Positions 53,020-62,632 of a stretch of DNA of 64,000 bases are shown one piece after another (the stretch's first letter is position 1; every line of letters begins with the position of its first letter). Source of the stretch: Arthrobacter silvisoli (lineage in GTDB: Bacteria; Actinomycetota; Actinomycetes; Actinomycetales; Micrococcaceae). The stretch spans positions 88,730-152,729 of the forward strand of contig NZ_QRCU01000026.1 in assembly GCF_003369445.1 (NCBI RefSeq), written 5' to 3'. The notes below the pieces were generated by a model that saw only the letters and a list, made by a program, of their open reading frames with translations, did no database searches and was not told where the DNA came from. The position numbers were made by a program, and so were the translations under genes.

Positions 53020-54579
53020 ATGACCACGCAGCAGAACACCGGAGCCGATTCCGACGCCCAGGACATGAGTCCTGAACAAATCCAGGCTGTCATCGACCGG
53101 ATTCTCTCCAAGGATGTGCCGGCACCAGCGCGGGACGACGATTCCCGTGGCGTGTTCGGCAAGGCCCAGGCGATTTCCACCCTGGACGAAGAACACAGCA
53201 TTTACGACGGCGAGCAGGAAGACCTGGCCGAACGCCGGGCCCTGCGCCGCACGGCTGGCCTGTCCACCGAACTCGAAGATGTCACTGAAGTCGAATACCG
53301 GCAGTTGCGCCTTGAGCGCGTTGTCCTGGCCGGGCTGTGGACCGAGGGGACCCTCGCCGACGCCGAGAACTCCCTCCGTGAGCTCGCGGCACTCGCTGAG
53401 ACCGCCGGTTCCGAAGTGCTGGACGGCATCGTCCAGCGCCGCGGCAAGCCGGACCCCGGCACCTACCTCGGTTCCGGCAAGGCGCTGGAGCTGAGGGACA
53501 TCGTCATGTCGACCGGCGCGGACACCGTCATCGTGGACACCGAGCTGGCGCCGTCCCAACGGCGCGGCCTGGAAGATATCGTCAAGGTCAAGGTGGTGGA
53601 CCGCACCACCTTGATCCTGGACATCTTCGCGCAGCACGCAAAAAGCCGCGAAGGCAAGGCCCAGGTGGAGCTGGCCCAGCTCGAATACCTGTTGCCGCGC
53701 CTGCGTGGTTGGGGCGAATCCATGTCCCGCCAGGCCGGTGGCCAGGTGGGCGGCGCGGGAGCCGGCATGGGCTCGCGTGGTCCCGGTGAAACGAAGATCG
53801 AACTCGACCGTCGGCGCATCCGCACGCGGATGGCGAAGCTGCGGCGGGAGATCGCGGCCATGAAGCCGGCGCGCGAGACCAAGCGGGCCAACCGCCGTCG
53901 TAATGCCGTCCCGTCGGTAGCGATCGCCGGCTACACCAACGCCGGAAAGTCGTCCTTGCTCAACCGCCTCACCGATGCCGGGGTGCTGGTCGAGAACGCC
54001 CTGTTCGCCACCCTCGACCCCACCGTCCGCAAGGCACAGACCCCGGACGGGATCAGCTACACGCTGGCCGACACGGTCGGCTTCGTGCGCTCCCTGCCCA
54101 CCCAGCTGGTGGAGGCTTTCCGCTCCACCCTGGAGGAAGTGGCCGACGCCGACCTGATCCTTCACGTCGTGGATGTCTCCCATCCCGATCCTGAAGGCCA
54201 GATCGCGGCAGTGCGGACCGTCTTCGCCGAGGTCGATGCCCGGAAGATCCCGGAAATCATCGTGTTGAACAAGGTGGATGCGGCCGATCCGTTCGTCGTC
54301 GAACGCCTGAAGCAGAAGGAACCGCGGCACGCTGTCGTTTCCACCCGCACCGGCCAGGGCATCGCCGAACTGCTGGAAGCCATCAGCACGTCCATCCCGC
54401 GGCCCGGTGTCCGGCTGGAGGCACTGATTCCGTACAACCGCGGCGAACTCGTCAACAAGCTGCACAAATCCGACGCCGAAATCCTCAGCTTGGAGCATGA
54501 GGAAGGCGGCACCCGGGTGGTGGCCATGGTGCACCAGAACCTGGCGGCAGAGCTCGGCGAGTTCGCCATTCATGGCTGA
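53020..54579 (+). CDS. hflX: GTPase HflX
   Basis: 519 residues; ribosome-splitting GTPase, involved in stress and macrolide tolerance in relatives. The N-terminal HflX domain has DTELAPSQRRGLEDIVKVKV and the conserved GxGETKIELDRRRIRTR-type linker; the G domain has G1 GYTNAGKS (304-311), DTVGFVRSLPTQL and NKVD. ATG 53020 has AAGGAGA close upstream. Stop overlaps dinG. Confidence 0.96.
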   Translation: MTTQQNTGADSDAQDMSPEQIQAVIDRILSKDVPAPARDDDSRGVFGKAQAISTLDEEHSIYDGEQEDLAERRALRRTAGLSTELEDVTEVEYRQLRLERVVLAGLWTEGTLADAENSLRELAALAETAGSEVLDGIVQRRGKPDPGTYLGSGKALELRDIVMSTGADTVIVDTELAPSQRRGLEDIVKVKVVDRTTLILDIFAQHAKSREGKAQVELAQLEYLLPRLRGWGESMSRQAGGQVGGAGAGMGSRGPGETKIELDRRRIRTRMAKLRREIAAMKPARETKRANRRRNAVPSVAIAGYTNAGKSSLLNRLTDAGVLVENALFATLDPTVRKAQTPDGISYTLADTVGFVRSLPTQLVEAFRSTLEEVADADLILHVVDVSHPDPEGQIAAVRTVFAEVDARKIPEIIVLNKVDAADPFVVERLKQKEPRHAVVSTRTGQGIAELLEAISTSIPRPGVRLEALIPYNRGELVNKLHKSDAEILSLEHEEGGTRVVAMVHQNLAAELGEFAIHG

Positions 54580-56623
54580 GCAGGAAAACGCAGTCACCGG
54601 AGGGTCCAGGGCGGAACGCACCGCCCTGGACCTCCTGGACAAGGCCGTGGCAGGCATGGGCGGGCAGAACCGCACCGGCCAGCACACCATGGCCCTCCAC
54701 GTTGCCCGGGCCATCGAAAACAATGAGCACCTCCTGGTCCAGGCAGGCACCGGAACCGGCAAGTCCCTCGCCTACCTGGTCCCGCTGATAGCGCACGCGC
54801 TGGACAGCAACAAGCCCGCTTTGGTGTCCACGGCGACCCTCGCGCTGCAGAGCCAGATCGTGTCCCGCGACCTGCCCAGGCTCCTCGAAACCCTCAACCC
54901 CTTGCTGGACCGTCCGGTGGAGGTGGCGCTGGTCAAGGGCCGGGCGAACTATCTGTGCCGCCACAAGCTGGAGGGCGGATTCCCCAGCGAAGAACCTGCC
55001 GAGGGCCAGTTGTTTTCCCTCGGCGAAGACACCAGCGTCCCGCATGTGGCGGCCGCGATCGGCGGCGCCGCATCGCAGCTGGGCAAGGAAGTGCTGCGCC
55101 TGCGCGAATGGGCGGAAACCACTTCCACGGGCGACCGCGACGAACTCATGCCCGGCGTGACGGACCGTGCCTGGCGGCAAGTCTCGGTGACCTCCATGGA
55201 GTGCCTTGGTTCGCAGAAGTGCCCGCTGGCCGAGGAATGCTTCAGCGAACTCGCCCGGCAACGGGCCGCGGAGGCCGACGTCGTGGTCACCAACCACGCG
55301 ATGCTCGCCGTCAGTGCCTTCGAGGGCCTGGCCGTGCTGCCGGAATACGACGTCGTGGTGGTGGACGAAGCCCATGAACTCCAGGATCGCGTCACGGGTG
55401 CTGTCTCCGGGCAACTCTCGGTGACCATGATCCACGCCGCGGCCTCCAGCGCGCGGAAGCACACAGCCATCACGGTGGACGCGCTCAACTCTGCCGCCGA
55501 CCGGCTCGAACTTGCCCTGGCCGGTGCCCCCTCCGGGCTGCTGCCGAACGGGCTCAATGACGAACAGCTCGACTGCGTCGATCAGCTCCGGGAGGCCTGC
55601 CGGGCAGCGCTCTCGGACTCGAAAGGTGATTCTTCCAACGCGGTCGACGGCGGCCGGCAGCTTGCGCGTTCTCGCCTCCTGCTGATCCTGGAATTGTGCG
55701 AACGCCTGCTCGCCGCCCGTGAAAACCGTGAGGTGGTGTGGCTCTCGCGGGCCAGCACCTTCGACCCGCAGCAAGGGTATTCGGCGCCGGACGAGGGCGC
55801 CCCGGCGCTGATCAACATCGCCCCGCTGAGCGTGGCCGGGCGCTTGCGCGAAGGATTGTTCGCTGACCACACCGTGGTCCTGACATCCGCGACCCTTGCC
55901 ATCGGTGCGGCATTCGAGCCGGCGGCCGGCGGCCTCGGCCTGATGGGGGAGGGCGCCCCAAGCTGGACCGGTGTGGACGTCGGCTCACCCTTCGATTACC
56001 CGAAGCAGGGGATGCTGTACGTCGCGGCGCATTTGCCTAAACCCGGGCGCGGAACCTCGCCCGAGGCCCTCGACGAACTGGAACGGCTCCTCCGTGCCTC
56101 CAAGGGCGGCGCCTTGTGCCTGTTCTCCTCACGCCGCGCGGCCGAAGAAGCGGCCGAACAAATGCGCTCCAGGCTGGATCTCTCCATCCTGTGCCAGGGC
56201 GAGTCCACCATGGCCGCCCTCGTGAAGCAGTTCGCCGGGGAAAAAGACACCTGCCTCTTCGGAACGATGTCGCTTTGGCAAGGCGTCGATGTGCCCGGCG
56301 GTTCCTGCCGGCTTGTGGTGATCGACAGGATTCCGTTTCCGCGGCCCGATGATCCGCTGATGACAGCCCGCTCACGTGCGGTGGCACAGTCCGGCGGCAA
56401 CGGCTTCATGGCGGTTTCGGCCACCCATGCTGCGATCCGCCTCGCCCAGGGCGCCGGCCGGCTGATCCGCACCACGGGGGACAAGGGCGTGGTGGCAGTC
56501 CTGGACTCCAGGCTCTCCACCGAACGCTACGGCGGATTCCTGCGGGCAGCGCTGCCGCCCTTCTGGGCGACGACGGACCGCACGGTGGTCAGTGGTGCGC
56601 TCGAACGGCTGAGCGCGGGCTAG
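54572..56623 (+). CDS. dinG: ATP-dependent helicase, DinG family
   Basis: 683 residues; XPD-like 5'-3' helicase. Walker A AGTGTGKS (58-65), the Cys cluster (YLCRHK, MECLGSQKCPLAEEC) consistent with a 4Fe-4S site, VVVDEAHEL box, and motifs V/VI (GTMSLWQGVDVPGG, AIRLAQGAGRLIRT) are intact. ATG 54572 overlaps hflX by eight bases. Despite its name it has no LexA box directly upstream here; it is read from the hflX promoter. Convergent with lexA. Confidence 0.94.
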   Translation: MAEQENAVTGGSRAERTALDLLDKAVAGMGGQNRTGQHTMALHVARAIENNEHLLVQAGTGTGKSLAYLVPLIAHALDSNKPALVSTATLALQSQIVSRDLPRLLETLNPLLDRPVEVALVKGRANYLCRHKLEGGFPSEEPAEGQLFSLGEDTSVPHVAAAIGGAASQLGKEVLRLREWAETTSTGDRDELMPGVTDRAWRQVSVTSMECLGSQKCPLAEECFSELARQRAAEADVVVTNHAMLAVSAFEGLAVLPEYDVVVVDEAHELQDRVTGAVSGQLSVTMIHAAASSARKHTAITVDALNSAADRLELALAGAPSGLLPNGLNDEQLDCVDQLREACRAALSDSKGDSSNAVDGGRQLARSRLLLILELCERLLAARENREVVWLSRASTFDPQQGYSAPDEGAPALINIAPLSVAGRLREGLFADHTVVLTSATLAIGAAFEPAAGGLGLMGEGAPSWTGVDVGSPFDYPKQGMLYVAAHLPKPGRGTSPEALDELERLLRASKGGALCLFSSRRAAEEAAEQMRSRLDLSILCQGESTMAALVKQFAGEKDTCLFGTMSLWQGVDVPGGSCRLVVIDRIPFPRPDDPLMTARSRAVAQSGGNGFMAVSATHAAIRLAQGAGRLIRTTGDKGVVAVLDSRLSTERYGGFLRAALPPFWATTDRTVVSGALERLSAG

Positions 56624-56653
56624 CCGCAGCGCGGCTGCCAGCGGGAGCGCGGG

Positions 56654-57400
56654 CTAGAGGGAACGCAGGACCGAGACGACCTTGCCCATGATTACGGCGT
56701 GGTCGCCGAGGATCGGCTCGTACTGGGTGTTCTGCGGGAGCAGCCAGGTGTGGCCGTCCCGCTGGCGGAACGTCTTGACCGTGGCTTCGTCGTCGAGCAA
56801 GGCAGCCACGATGTCGCCATTGACGGCGTCGTTCTGGCGCCGCACGACCACCCAGTCGCCGTCGCAGATTGCTGCGTCGATCATCGAATCACCGGCCACC
56901 TTGAGCATGAACAGCTCGCCGTGGCCAACCAGCTGGCGGGGCAGGGGAAGCACGTCCTCCACGGTCTGGTCGGCCAGGATCGGGCCACCGGCGGCGATGC
57001 GGCCCACGAGCGGCACCAACGCGGTGTCGCTGGCGCTGGCCAGCTCGGTCACGGCGAGGCCCCCGGTGCTCCGCAGTGAGGCAGGAGCTTCGACTCCCGG
57101 AATCTCGGCCCTGCCGTCGAGGGTCAGCGGCATGAGGACTTCCATGGCGCGCGGGCGCTTCGGATCGCGCCGCAGGTAGCCGAGCTTCTCCAGCTGGGAC
57201 AGCTGGTGCGTGACGCTGGAGAGGCTGGCGAGGCCCACGGTATCGCCGATCTCGCGCATCGACGGCGGGTAGCCGTTGTCATTCACGGAACGCTGGATGG
57301 TCTCCAGGATCTTCTTCTGGCGAACGGTCAGGCCCTTGGCTGCCTTGGGCAGCTGCTGGCTCCGAGGGGAGGCCCCGTTGCCGTTGGCTCGTGCTGCCAT
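56654..57400 (-). CDS. lexA: SOS repressor LexA
   Basis: 248 residues. Winged-helix N-terminus ([40 protein letters not shown]) and the S24 self-cleavage domain with the Ala137-Gly138 site (GRIAAGGP), Ser172 (GDSMID) and Lys209 (EATVKT). Repressed by itself through a box over its promoter at 57502-57530. Divergent gene is a LysM membrane protein, with 348 bp between starts. Confidence 0.98.
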   Translation of the reverse strand: MAARANGNGASPRSQQLPKAAKGLTVRQKKILETIQRSVNDNGYPPSMREIGDTVGLASLSSVTHQLSQLEKLGYLRRDPKRPRAMEVLMPLTLDGRAEIPGVEAPASLRSTGGLAVTELASASDTALVPLVGRIAAGGPILADQTVEDVLPLPRQLVGHGELFMLKVAGDSMIDAAICDGDWVVVRRQNDAVNGDIVAALLDDEATVKTFRQRDGHTWLLPQNTQYEPILGDHAVIMGKVVSVLRSL

Positions 57401-57501
57401 GTGCCGCGTCCTTCCGTTCCGCCCGGGCCGTTGGCCAGGGACCGGGTCCCTAAAAAGTCAGACCCTCCTGATGCACTTCTCCCGTGCTTGTTCCTTCCTC
57501 A

Positions 57502-57542
57502 AACGTAGGGCAGGTGCAGGGCTTTATCAAACATTTGTTCTA
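57502..57542 (-). promoter_or_regulatory. lexA promoter and LexA box
   Basis: On the minus strand TTGATA (57525-57530), 17-bp spacer, TACGTT (57502-57507). The LexA-type box TAGAACAAATGTTTGA (57527-57542) overlaps the -35, giving autorepression. Confidence 0.7.
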
Positions 57543-57593
57543 GCGAGTCTCGACACCATTCGTTGATAAGTGCTAAAAATGTCGTAGCAAGGT

Positions 57594-57609
57594 TCGAATA
57601 TGTGTTCTA
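57594..57609. promoter_or_regulatory. LexA box in the lexA-LysM intergenic region
   Basis: TCGAATATGTGTTCTA matches TCGAACATATGTTCGA at 13 of 16 positions. It is 140 bp upstream of the LysM gene. A further ATTCGAAC pair at 57635-57654 (spacing one base longer) may be a weaker site. Confidence 0.65.
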
Positions 57610-57748
57610 AGTCAGCAGTTCAGCCGCCCCTTGATTCGAACATCGGATTCGAACGCCGGGCAACCGGGCGCTGATGGAAGAAGAGAGAATTGGCAGCCAT
57701 GCGCCGGGCGGGTCCGGGTGCAGGCTTTTCACCAGGAGGGCTCAGCTC

Positions 57749-58105
57749 ATGTCCGGCATCACCGTCACCCGCGAATTTCCCCAGGCTGTCCCCGGCCGCC
57801 TCCGCCTGACCCGTCGTGGCCGCATCGTCTTCTTCGGCATTCCGGCGATGCTCCTGCTCGCCGCGCTGCTGACCTTCGTCGGATTCCTGAACTCGCCGGC
57901 CAAGGCTGCCGATGAGGGGACTGTGCTGCGCACTACCCCGACTGTCGCCGTCACCGTGCAGGCCGGCCAGTCCTTGTGGGGGATCGCGGGAGCCGCAGCC
58001 CCGTTGCGCGATCCGCGCGATGTCATCGTGGAAATCATCCAGCTGAACAACCTGGAAGGCGGACGGATCGTCCCCGGCCAGCAGCTGTTCGTCCCCGCCG
58101 CCTGA
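57749..58105 (+). CDS. Membrane-anchored LysM protein, YneA/ChiZ-type candidate
   Basis: 118 residues: a basic cytoplasmic N-terminus, one membrane segment (about 26-48), a short linker, and a single LysM domain (about 64-117, AVTVQAGQSLWGIAG...VIVEIIQLNNLEGGRIVPGQQLFVPA) that binds peptidoglycan outside the cell. It is divergent from lexA with LexA boxes between. SOS-induced division inhibitors YneA (Bacillus), DivS (Corynebacterium) and Rv2719c/ChiZ (Mycobacterium) occupy this position, so the same role is likely. ATG 57749 is chosen for its AGGAGG site; ATG 57674 is an in-frame alternative. Confidence 0.88.
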   Translation: MSGITVTREFPQAVPGRLRLTRRGRIVFFGIPAMLLLAALLTFVGFLNSPAKAADEGTVLRTTPTVAVTVQAGQSLWGIAGAAAPLRDPRDVIVEIIQLNNLEGGRIVPGQQLFVPAA

Positions 58106-58191
58106 TCCCACGCGGACGCCGGGCCGCCAGTCCAAGGCAGGGCCGCAGCTGTCACAGTTTCAGGGCACCAGCGCTTGCACCTTAAACTGTC

Positions 58192-59313
58192 ATGGTGAGT
58201 GAGCAGCTAGAGCGACTTGACCGACTTCCCCTCCGGAACAACCTCCGCGGACTGAGCCCGTACGGCGCCCCGCAGTTGGACGTTCCGATCTTGCTCAACG
58301 TCAACGAAAACACCCATGGCGTTCCTTCGGATGTCCAGGCCGCGATCACCGAGGCGGTAGCCAAGGCCGCCATGGGCCTGAACCGGTATCCCGACCGCGA
58401 ATTCACGGAGCTCCGCGAAGCGCTGGCCGAATACCTCGGCCACGGCCTCACCCCGGAGAATATCTGGGCGGCCAACGGCTCCAATGAGGTCCTCCAGCAG
58501 GTCCTCCAGGCCTTCGGCGGTCCCGGGCGCACCGCCTTGGGCTTCCCGCCCACGTATTCGATGTACCCACTTCTCGCCAGCGGAACCGACACCGCCTACA
58601 TCACCGGCGTCCGCGCCGAGGATTACGGGCTGGACGCCGCGTCCGCCGCTGCACAGGTCCGGGAACTGCAGCCGAACATCGTGTTCCTCTGCTCTCCGAA
58701 CAACCCCACCGGCACCGGCCTTGGCCTTGACGTCGTCGAGGCCGTCTACGAAGCCGGGGAAGCAAGCCAGGCGATTGTCATTGTCGACGAGGCGTACCAC
58801 GAGTTCGCCCACGACGGCACACCCAGCGCACTGACCCTGCTGCCCGGCCGGGAACGCCTCATCGTTTCGCGCACCATGAGCAAGGCCTTCGCCCTTGCCG
58901 GCGCCCGCGTGGGCTACCTGGCGGCGGCGCCCGAGGTCACCGACGCCATCCGGCTGGTCCGCCTGCCCTACCACCTCTCCGCTGTCACCCAGGCCACCGC
59001 CCTCGCAGCCCTCAGGCACCGCGAGGCTCTTATGGCCGACGTCGAGGACATCAAGGTCCAGCGCGACCGCATCGTCGACGGCCTGGCCCGCCTGGGACTG
59101 AAGCCCGCATCCTCCGACTCGAACTACGTCTTCTTTGGCGGCCTCGAAAATCCGCACGAGGTCTGGCAGGGCCTGCTCGACGCCGGCGTGCTGATCCGCG
59201 ACGTCGGCATCCCCGGCCACTTACGCGTAACCGCGGGTACCGAAGCCGAAACCACGGCGTTCCTCGAAGCCCTCGAAGCCCTTCTTGACGGCCGCGCCCC
59301 GGCCCGGGCCTAG
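58192..59313 (+). CDS. hisC: Histidinol-phosphate aminotransferase
   Basis: 373 residues, PLP fold type I. Schiff-base Lys is in RTMSKAFALAGARVGYL (residue 231 from ATG). NVNENTHGVP, LNRYPDREF and the CSPNNPTGTG loop are typical. It converts imidazole acetol phosphate to histidinol phosphate. TAAACT (58183-58188) is three bases before ATG 58192 and six before GTG 58195, so GTG 58195 may be the leaderless start. First gene of the his cluster. Confidence 0.96.
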   Translation: MVSEQLERLDRLPLRNNLRGLSPYGAPQLDVPILLNVNENTHGVPSDVQAAITEAVAKAAMGLNRYPDREFTELREALAEYLGHGLTPENIWAANGSNEVLQQVLQAFGGPGRTALGFPPTYSMYPLLASGTDTAYITGVRAEDYGLDAASAAAQVRELQPNIVFLCSPNNPTGTGLGLDVVEAVYEAGEASQAIVIVDEAYHEFAHDGTPSALTLLPGRERLIVSRTMSKAFALAGARVGYLAAAPEVTDAIRLVRLPYHLSAVTQATALAALRHREALMADVEDIKVQRDRIVDGLARLGLKPASSDSNYVFFGGLENPHEVWQGLLDAGVLIRDVGIPGHLRVTAGTEAETTAFLEALEALLDGRAPARA

Positions 59314-59353
59314 ACTTTAAGCTGATCCACGTCTCCCTTCTAAGGACAATTCA

Positions 59354-59980
59354 ATGAGCGAAAACGGCGCCACTACGGCAGCCGCCCGGACCGCACGCAT
59401 GGAACGCGCTACCAGCGAGTCTTCGGTCTTCGTCGAAATCAACCTCGACGGCACCGGCGTCTCCGACATCAGCACCTCCGTGCCGTTCTACGACCACATG
59501 CTGACTGCGCTCTGTAAGCATTCGCTCATCGACATGACCGTCAAGGCCACCGGCGACACCCACATCGACGCCCACCACACGGTGGAAGACGTCGCCATCA
59601 CTTTCGGCGAAGTCCTGCGCACTGCGCTCGGCAACAAGGCCGGAATCCGCCGCTTCGGCGAAGCCACCGTGCCCCTCGACGAAGCCCTGGCACACGCCGT
59701 CGTGGACGTCTCCGGTCGCCCGTACCTGGTGCACGGCGGCGAGCCCGCGGGCCAGGAGTACCACCTCATCGGAGGACACTTCACCGGTTCGCTGACCCGC
59801 CACGTTTTCGAAGCGATCACCCTGCACGCCGGCATCTGCCTGCACATGAACGTGCTGGCCGGCCGCGACCCGCACCACATCGTGGAAGCCCAGTTCAAGG
59901 CGTTCGCCCGCGCCCTCCGCGCCGCCGTGGAATCCGACCCCCGCGTGGAGGGCATCCCGTCCACCAAGGGAGCCCTGTGA
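59354..59980 (+). CDS. hisB: Imidazoleglycerol-phosphate dehydratase
   Basis: 208 residues, single-function form. Manganese-binding His/Glu motifs DAHHTVED and [17 protein letters not shown] are present. Removes water from imidazole glycerol phosphate. ATG 59354 has TAAGGA upstream (59340-59345). A TAGACT near the hisC stop could be an internal promoter. Overlaps hisH by four bases. Confidence 0.97.
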   Translation: MSENGATTAAARTARMERATSESSVFVEINLDGTGVSDISTSVPFYDHMLTALCKHSLIDMTVKATGDTHIDAHHTVEDVAITFGEVLRTALGNKAGIRRFGEATVPLDEALAHAVVDVSGRPYLVHGGEPAGQEYHLIGGHFTGSLTRHVFEAITLHAGICLHMNVLAGRDPHHIVEAQFKAFARALRAAVESDPRVEGIPSTKGAL

Positions 59981-60723
59981 GCAAGCAGATCCTCAAGGAC
60001 GGCGCCGTCGTGGACCCCGACGCCGCCGGCCGCATCGTTTCGCCTGACGGCAAGCCCACCGTCACCGTCCTGGACTACGGCTCCGGGAACGTGCGCTCCG
60101 CGGTGCGCGCCCTGGAGCGGGCCGGCGCCCAGGTGACCCTCAGCGCCAAACCCGAAGACGTCCTGAACGCCGACGGCCTGCTGGTACCCGGCGTCGGCGC
60201 CTTCGAAACCGTGATGCGCGAGCTGAAGGCCGTCGATGCCATCCGCATGATCGGGCGCAGGGTTGCCGGCGGACGTCCCGTGCTCGCCATCTGCGTGGGC
60301 CTGCAGGTCCTCTTCGAAGCCGGCGTGGAGCACGGCACCGAATCCGAGGGCATGGGGGAGTGGCCAGGGAAGGTCGAACTGCTGCCCGCCCCGGTCGTCC
60401 CGCACATGGGCTGGAACACCGTGCAGGTGCCGGAAGGCTCCAAACTGTTCGCCGGCGTCGAGAACGAACGCTTCTACTTCGTGCACTCCTACGGTGTGCA
60501 GAAGTGGGAATTCGACGTCGCGCAGCCGCGGATGGCCCCGCCCATGGTCACCTGGTCCGAGCACGGCGCGCCCTTCATCGCCGCCGTGGAGAACGGTCCG
60601 CTGTGCGCCACCCAGTTCCATCCGGAGAAGTCCGGCGACGCCGGGGCACGCCTGCTGCGCAACTGGGTCGAGGGCCTGCGCCCCAAGCCCGCCGCGGCCG
60701 GCGCTCCGGAAGCCACCGACTGA
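59977..60723 (+). CDS. hisH: Imidazole glycerol phosphate synthase subunit HisH
   Basis: 248 residues, class I glutamine amidotransferase. The nucleophile Cys is in [11 protein letters not shown] and the His-Glu pair in [14 protein letters not shown]. About 27 residues precede the usual start region [13 protein letters not shown], an extension also seen in Arthrobacter-type proteins. GTG 59977 overlaps the hisB stop (GTGA). The synthase partner HisF is not in this window. Confidence 0.95.
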   Translation: MSKQILKDGAVVDPDAAGRIVSPDGKPTVTVLDYGSGNVRSAVRALERAGAQVTLSAKPEDVLNADGLLVPGVGAFETVMRELKAVDAIRMIGRRVAGGRPVLAICVGLQVLFEAGVEHGTESEGMGEWPGKVELLPAPVVPHMGWNTVQVPEGSKLFAGVENERFYFVHSYGVQKWEFDVAQPRMAPPMVTWSEHGAPFIAAVENGPLCATQFHPEKSGDAGARLLRNWVEGLRPKPAAAGAPEATD

Positions 60724-60724
60724 A

Positions 60725-60883
60725 ATGTGGTCGATCATCCTGATGGGCCTGGCCGGGCTGCTGATCGGTGGCGGGATTTCCTTCCACCAGCAGAAGCGGC
60801 CCCGCTGGGTTTCCATTTCCTTCTACGTGCTGGCCGCCATGTCGCTGCTGGCCGCCTACCTGCTGACCCTGCCGGGCAAGTGA
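60725..60883 (+). CDS. 52-residue membrane protein in the his operon, unknown
   Basis: 52 residues forming two hydrophobic segments (about 3-20 and 34-49) joined by a basic loop HQQKRPRW. Starts one base after the hisH stop. The tight fit in the operon and clear hydrophobic pattern support a real gene; function is not known. Confidence 0.7.
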   Translation: MWSIILMGLAGLLIGGGISFHQQKRPRWVSISFYVLAAMSLLAAYLLTLPGK

Positions 60884-60916
60884 CGCCCGCTTCCGTCCCC
60901 AACCCCGAGGATTCCC

Positions 60917-61663
60917 ATGGCCACCGCCCCTGAACTGCCCGTCCTGGAACTGCTGCCCGCCGTCGACATCGTGGACGGCCAGGCCGTCCGCCTCCTGCAG
61001 GGCGAGGCCGGCTCCGAAACGAGCTACGGCACCCCCCTCGAAGCCGCCCTGAACTGGCAGAACGACGGGGCCGAATGGGTGCACATGGTGGACCTCGACG
61101 CCGCCTTCGGCCGCGGGAACAATGCGGACCTCATCAGTGAGGTCGTCTCGCGGCTGGATGTCAAGGTTGAGCTGTCCGGCGGCCTGCGCGACGACGAATC
61201 CCTCGAACGTGCCCTCGGGCTCGGCGTCGCCCGTGTCAACCTCGGCACCGCCGCCCTCGAAAACCCCGAATGGACCCGCCGCGCCATCGAACGCTTCGGC
61301 GACAAGATCGCCGTCGGCCTCGACGTCCGCGGCACCACCCTGGCCGGCCGCGGCTGGACCAAGGAAGGCGGGGACCTCTGGGAGGTGCTGGCCCGCCTCG
61401 AGGACGCCGGCTGCGCACGCTACGTCGTCACCGACGTGACCAAGGACGGCACGCTGCAGGGCCCCAACGTCGAACTGCTCAAGCAGATGGTCGAAAAGAC
61501 CGGCAAGCCCGTCGTCGCCTCCGGCGGCATCTCCAGCCTGGAAGACCTGCGCGTCCTGCGTGAACTGGTGCCGCTCGGCGTCGAGGGCGCGATCGTGGGC
61601 AAGGCCCTGTACGCGGGAGCCTTCACGCTTCCCGAAGCCCTGGACGTAGCCGGCCGCCGCTGA
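60917..61663 (+). CDS. priA: Bifunctional HisA/TrpF isomerase PriA
   Basis: 248 residues, TIM barrel. Catalytic Asp residues lie in [14 protein letters not shown] and [14 protein letters not shown]. The sequence fits actinobacterial PriA, which serves both histidine and tryptophan synthesis. SD-like GAGG precedes ATG 60917. The stop overlaps the next ATG (TGATG). Confidence 0.95.
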   Translation: MATAPELPVLELLPAVDIVDGQAVRLLQGEAGSETSYGTPLEAALNWQNDGAEWVHMVDLDAAFGRGNNADLISEVVSRLDVKVELSGGLRDDESLERALGLGVARVNLGTAALENPEWTRRAIERFGDKIAVGLDVRGTTLAGRGWTKEGGDLWEVLARLEDAGCARYVVTDVTKDGTLQGPNVELLKQMVEKTGKPVVASGGISSLEDLRVLRELVPLGVEGAIVGKALYAGAFTLPEALDVAGRR

Positions 61664-62577
61664 TGCACGGACAGCAGGAACCGGCACCGAACGCTCCCGA
61701 AGGCGCTGCGCCCAGGCGGGAACTGCCCGGCCATATCGCCGCGGCCCTGGCCGGCGCCGGGGGAGCGAGCGACTCGGCGGGAACGCCATGGGCTGGCCGC
61801 GACCTGAGCGGCGACGCCGCGAAGATCCATAACTTCGAGGACGACGACGGCACCGCCGACGCCGGGTACCTCGCCGCCATCGAAGCCCTCCGCGAGGGCC
61901 GGGGCGGCGAAGCGGACGTGGTCCGGGCGTTGGCTACCGCACGTGTCTTCGTGCCCGTCATGGCGACCCTGGCAGAGGAAGCCGACGGGGTCGACGGACT
62001 CCATGCTGACAAGCAGGCCGACATGGCCTTGGTCACCCTGAAAGCCCCTGACGGCCGGACGGCGATGCCGGTGTTCACCTCGGCGGCCGCACTGGAATCC
62101 TGGCATCCGGAAGCCCGGCCCGTCGCCGTCTACGCCGCCCGTGCCGCGCTTTCCGCTGTTTCCGAGGGCGCCCAGTTGCTCGTCCTGGACCCGGGCTCCG
62201 AGCTGACATTCGTGGTCCGCCGCCCGGCAGTGTGGGCATTGGCACAGCAGCGCGACTGGACGCCGTCGTACCTGGATGATCAACTGGAGTCTGCTCTCGC
62301 TTCCGCGGCCAGGGAATTCCCGGCGGTGCGCCGCCTGGAAACCCGCCAGGGCGCCGGAACGGCGTCCCGAACGGGCACCGGACAGACGGTGGCCGGCGGC
62401 GGTGCCGGTCCCGAACTGCAGGTGGTGCTCTTCCTTGCCGACGGCCTCGATGCCGCCGGCCTGCAGGCGCTGCTGGGACGGCTGAACGACGCGTGGGCAC
62501 AGCTTGATGTCTTCGCCGAGAACGTCGACTCGCTCGAGGTCAAGCTGCAGCGCTTCGCGCAGGAGACTGCGCCTTAG
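61663..62577 (+). CDS. SseB family protein
   Basis: 304 residues. The SseB N-terminal domain (about 65-190) shows RVFVPVMATL, MALVTLKAPDGRTAMPVFTSAAAL and WHPEARPVAV; a C-terminal part resembles the SseB-C region. Function is unknown; it commonly follows priA in actinobacteria. Overlaps priA by one base. Confidence 0.9.
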   Translation: MHGQQEPAPNAPEGAAPRRELPGHIAAALAGAGGASDSAGTPWAGRDLSGDAAKIHNFEDDDGTADAGYLAAIEALREGRGGEADVVRALATARVFVPVMATLAEEADGVDGLHADKQADMALVTLKAPDGRTAMPVFTSAAALESWHPEARPVAVYAARAALSAVSEGAQLLVLDPGSELTFVVRRPAVWALAQQRDWTPSYLDDQLESALASAAREFPAVRRLETRQGAGTASRTGTGQTVAGGGAGPELQVVLFLADGLDAAGLQALLGRLNDAWAQLDVFAENVDSLEVKLQRFAQETAP

Positions 62578-62632
62578 TCACGGTTGCACCGGTTCACGGG
62601 CAGCCACCCGGGGAACAAAGAGGTTGTAGCTC

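Noticed and set aside
56624..56660. Possible terminator between convergent dinG and lexA
   Set aside because: Only a short direct repeat GCGCGGGCTAG is visible, no stable inverted repeat.
57635..57654. Third LexA box before the LysM gene
   Set aside because: ATTCGAAC occurs twice as a direct repeat and the spacing is one base longer than the consensus; noted only as a possible weak site.
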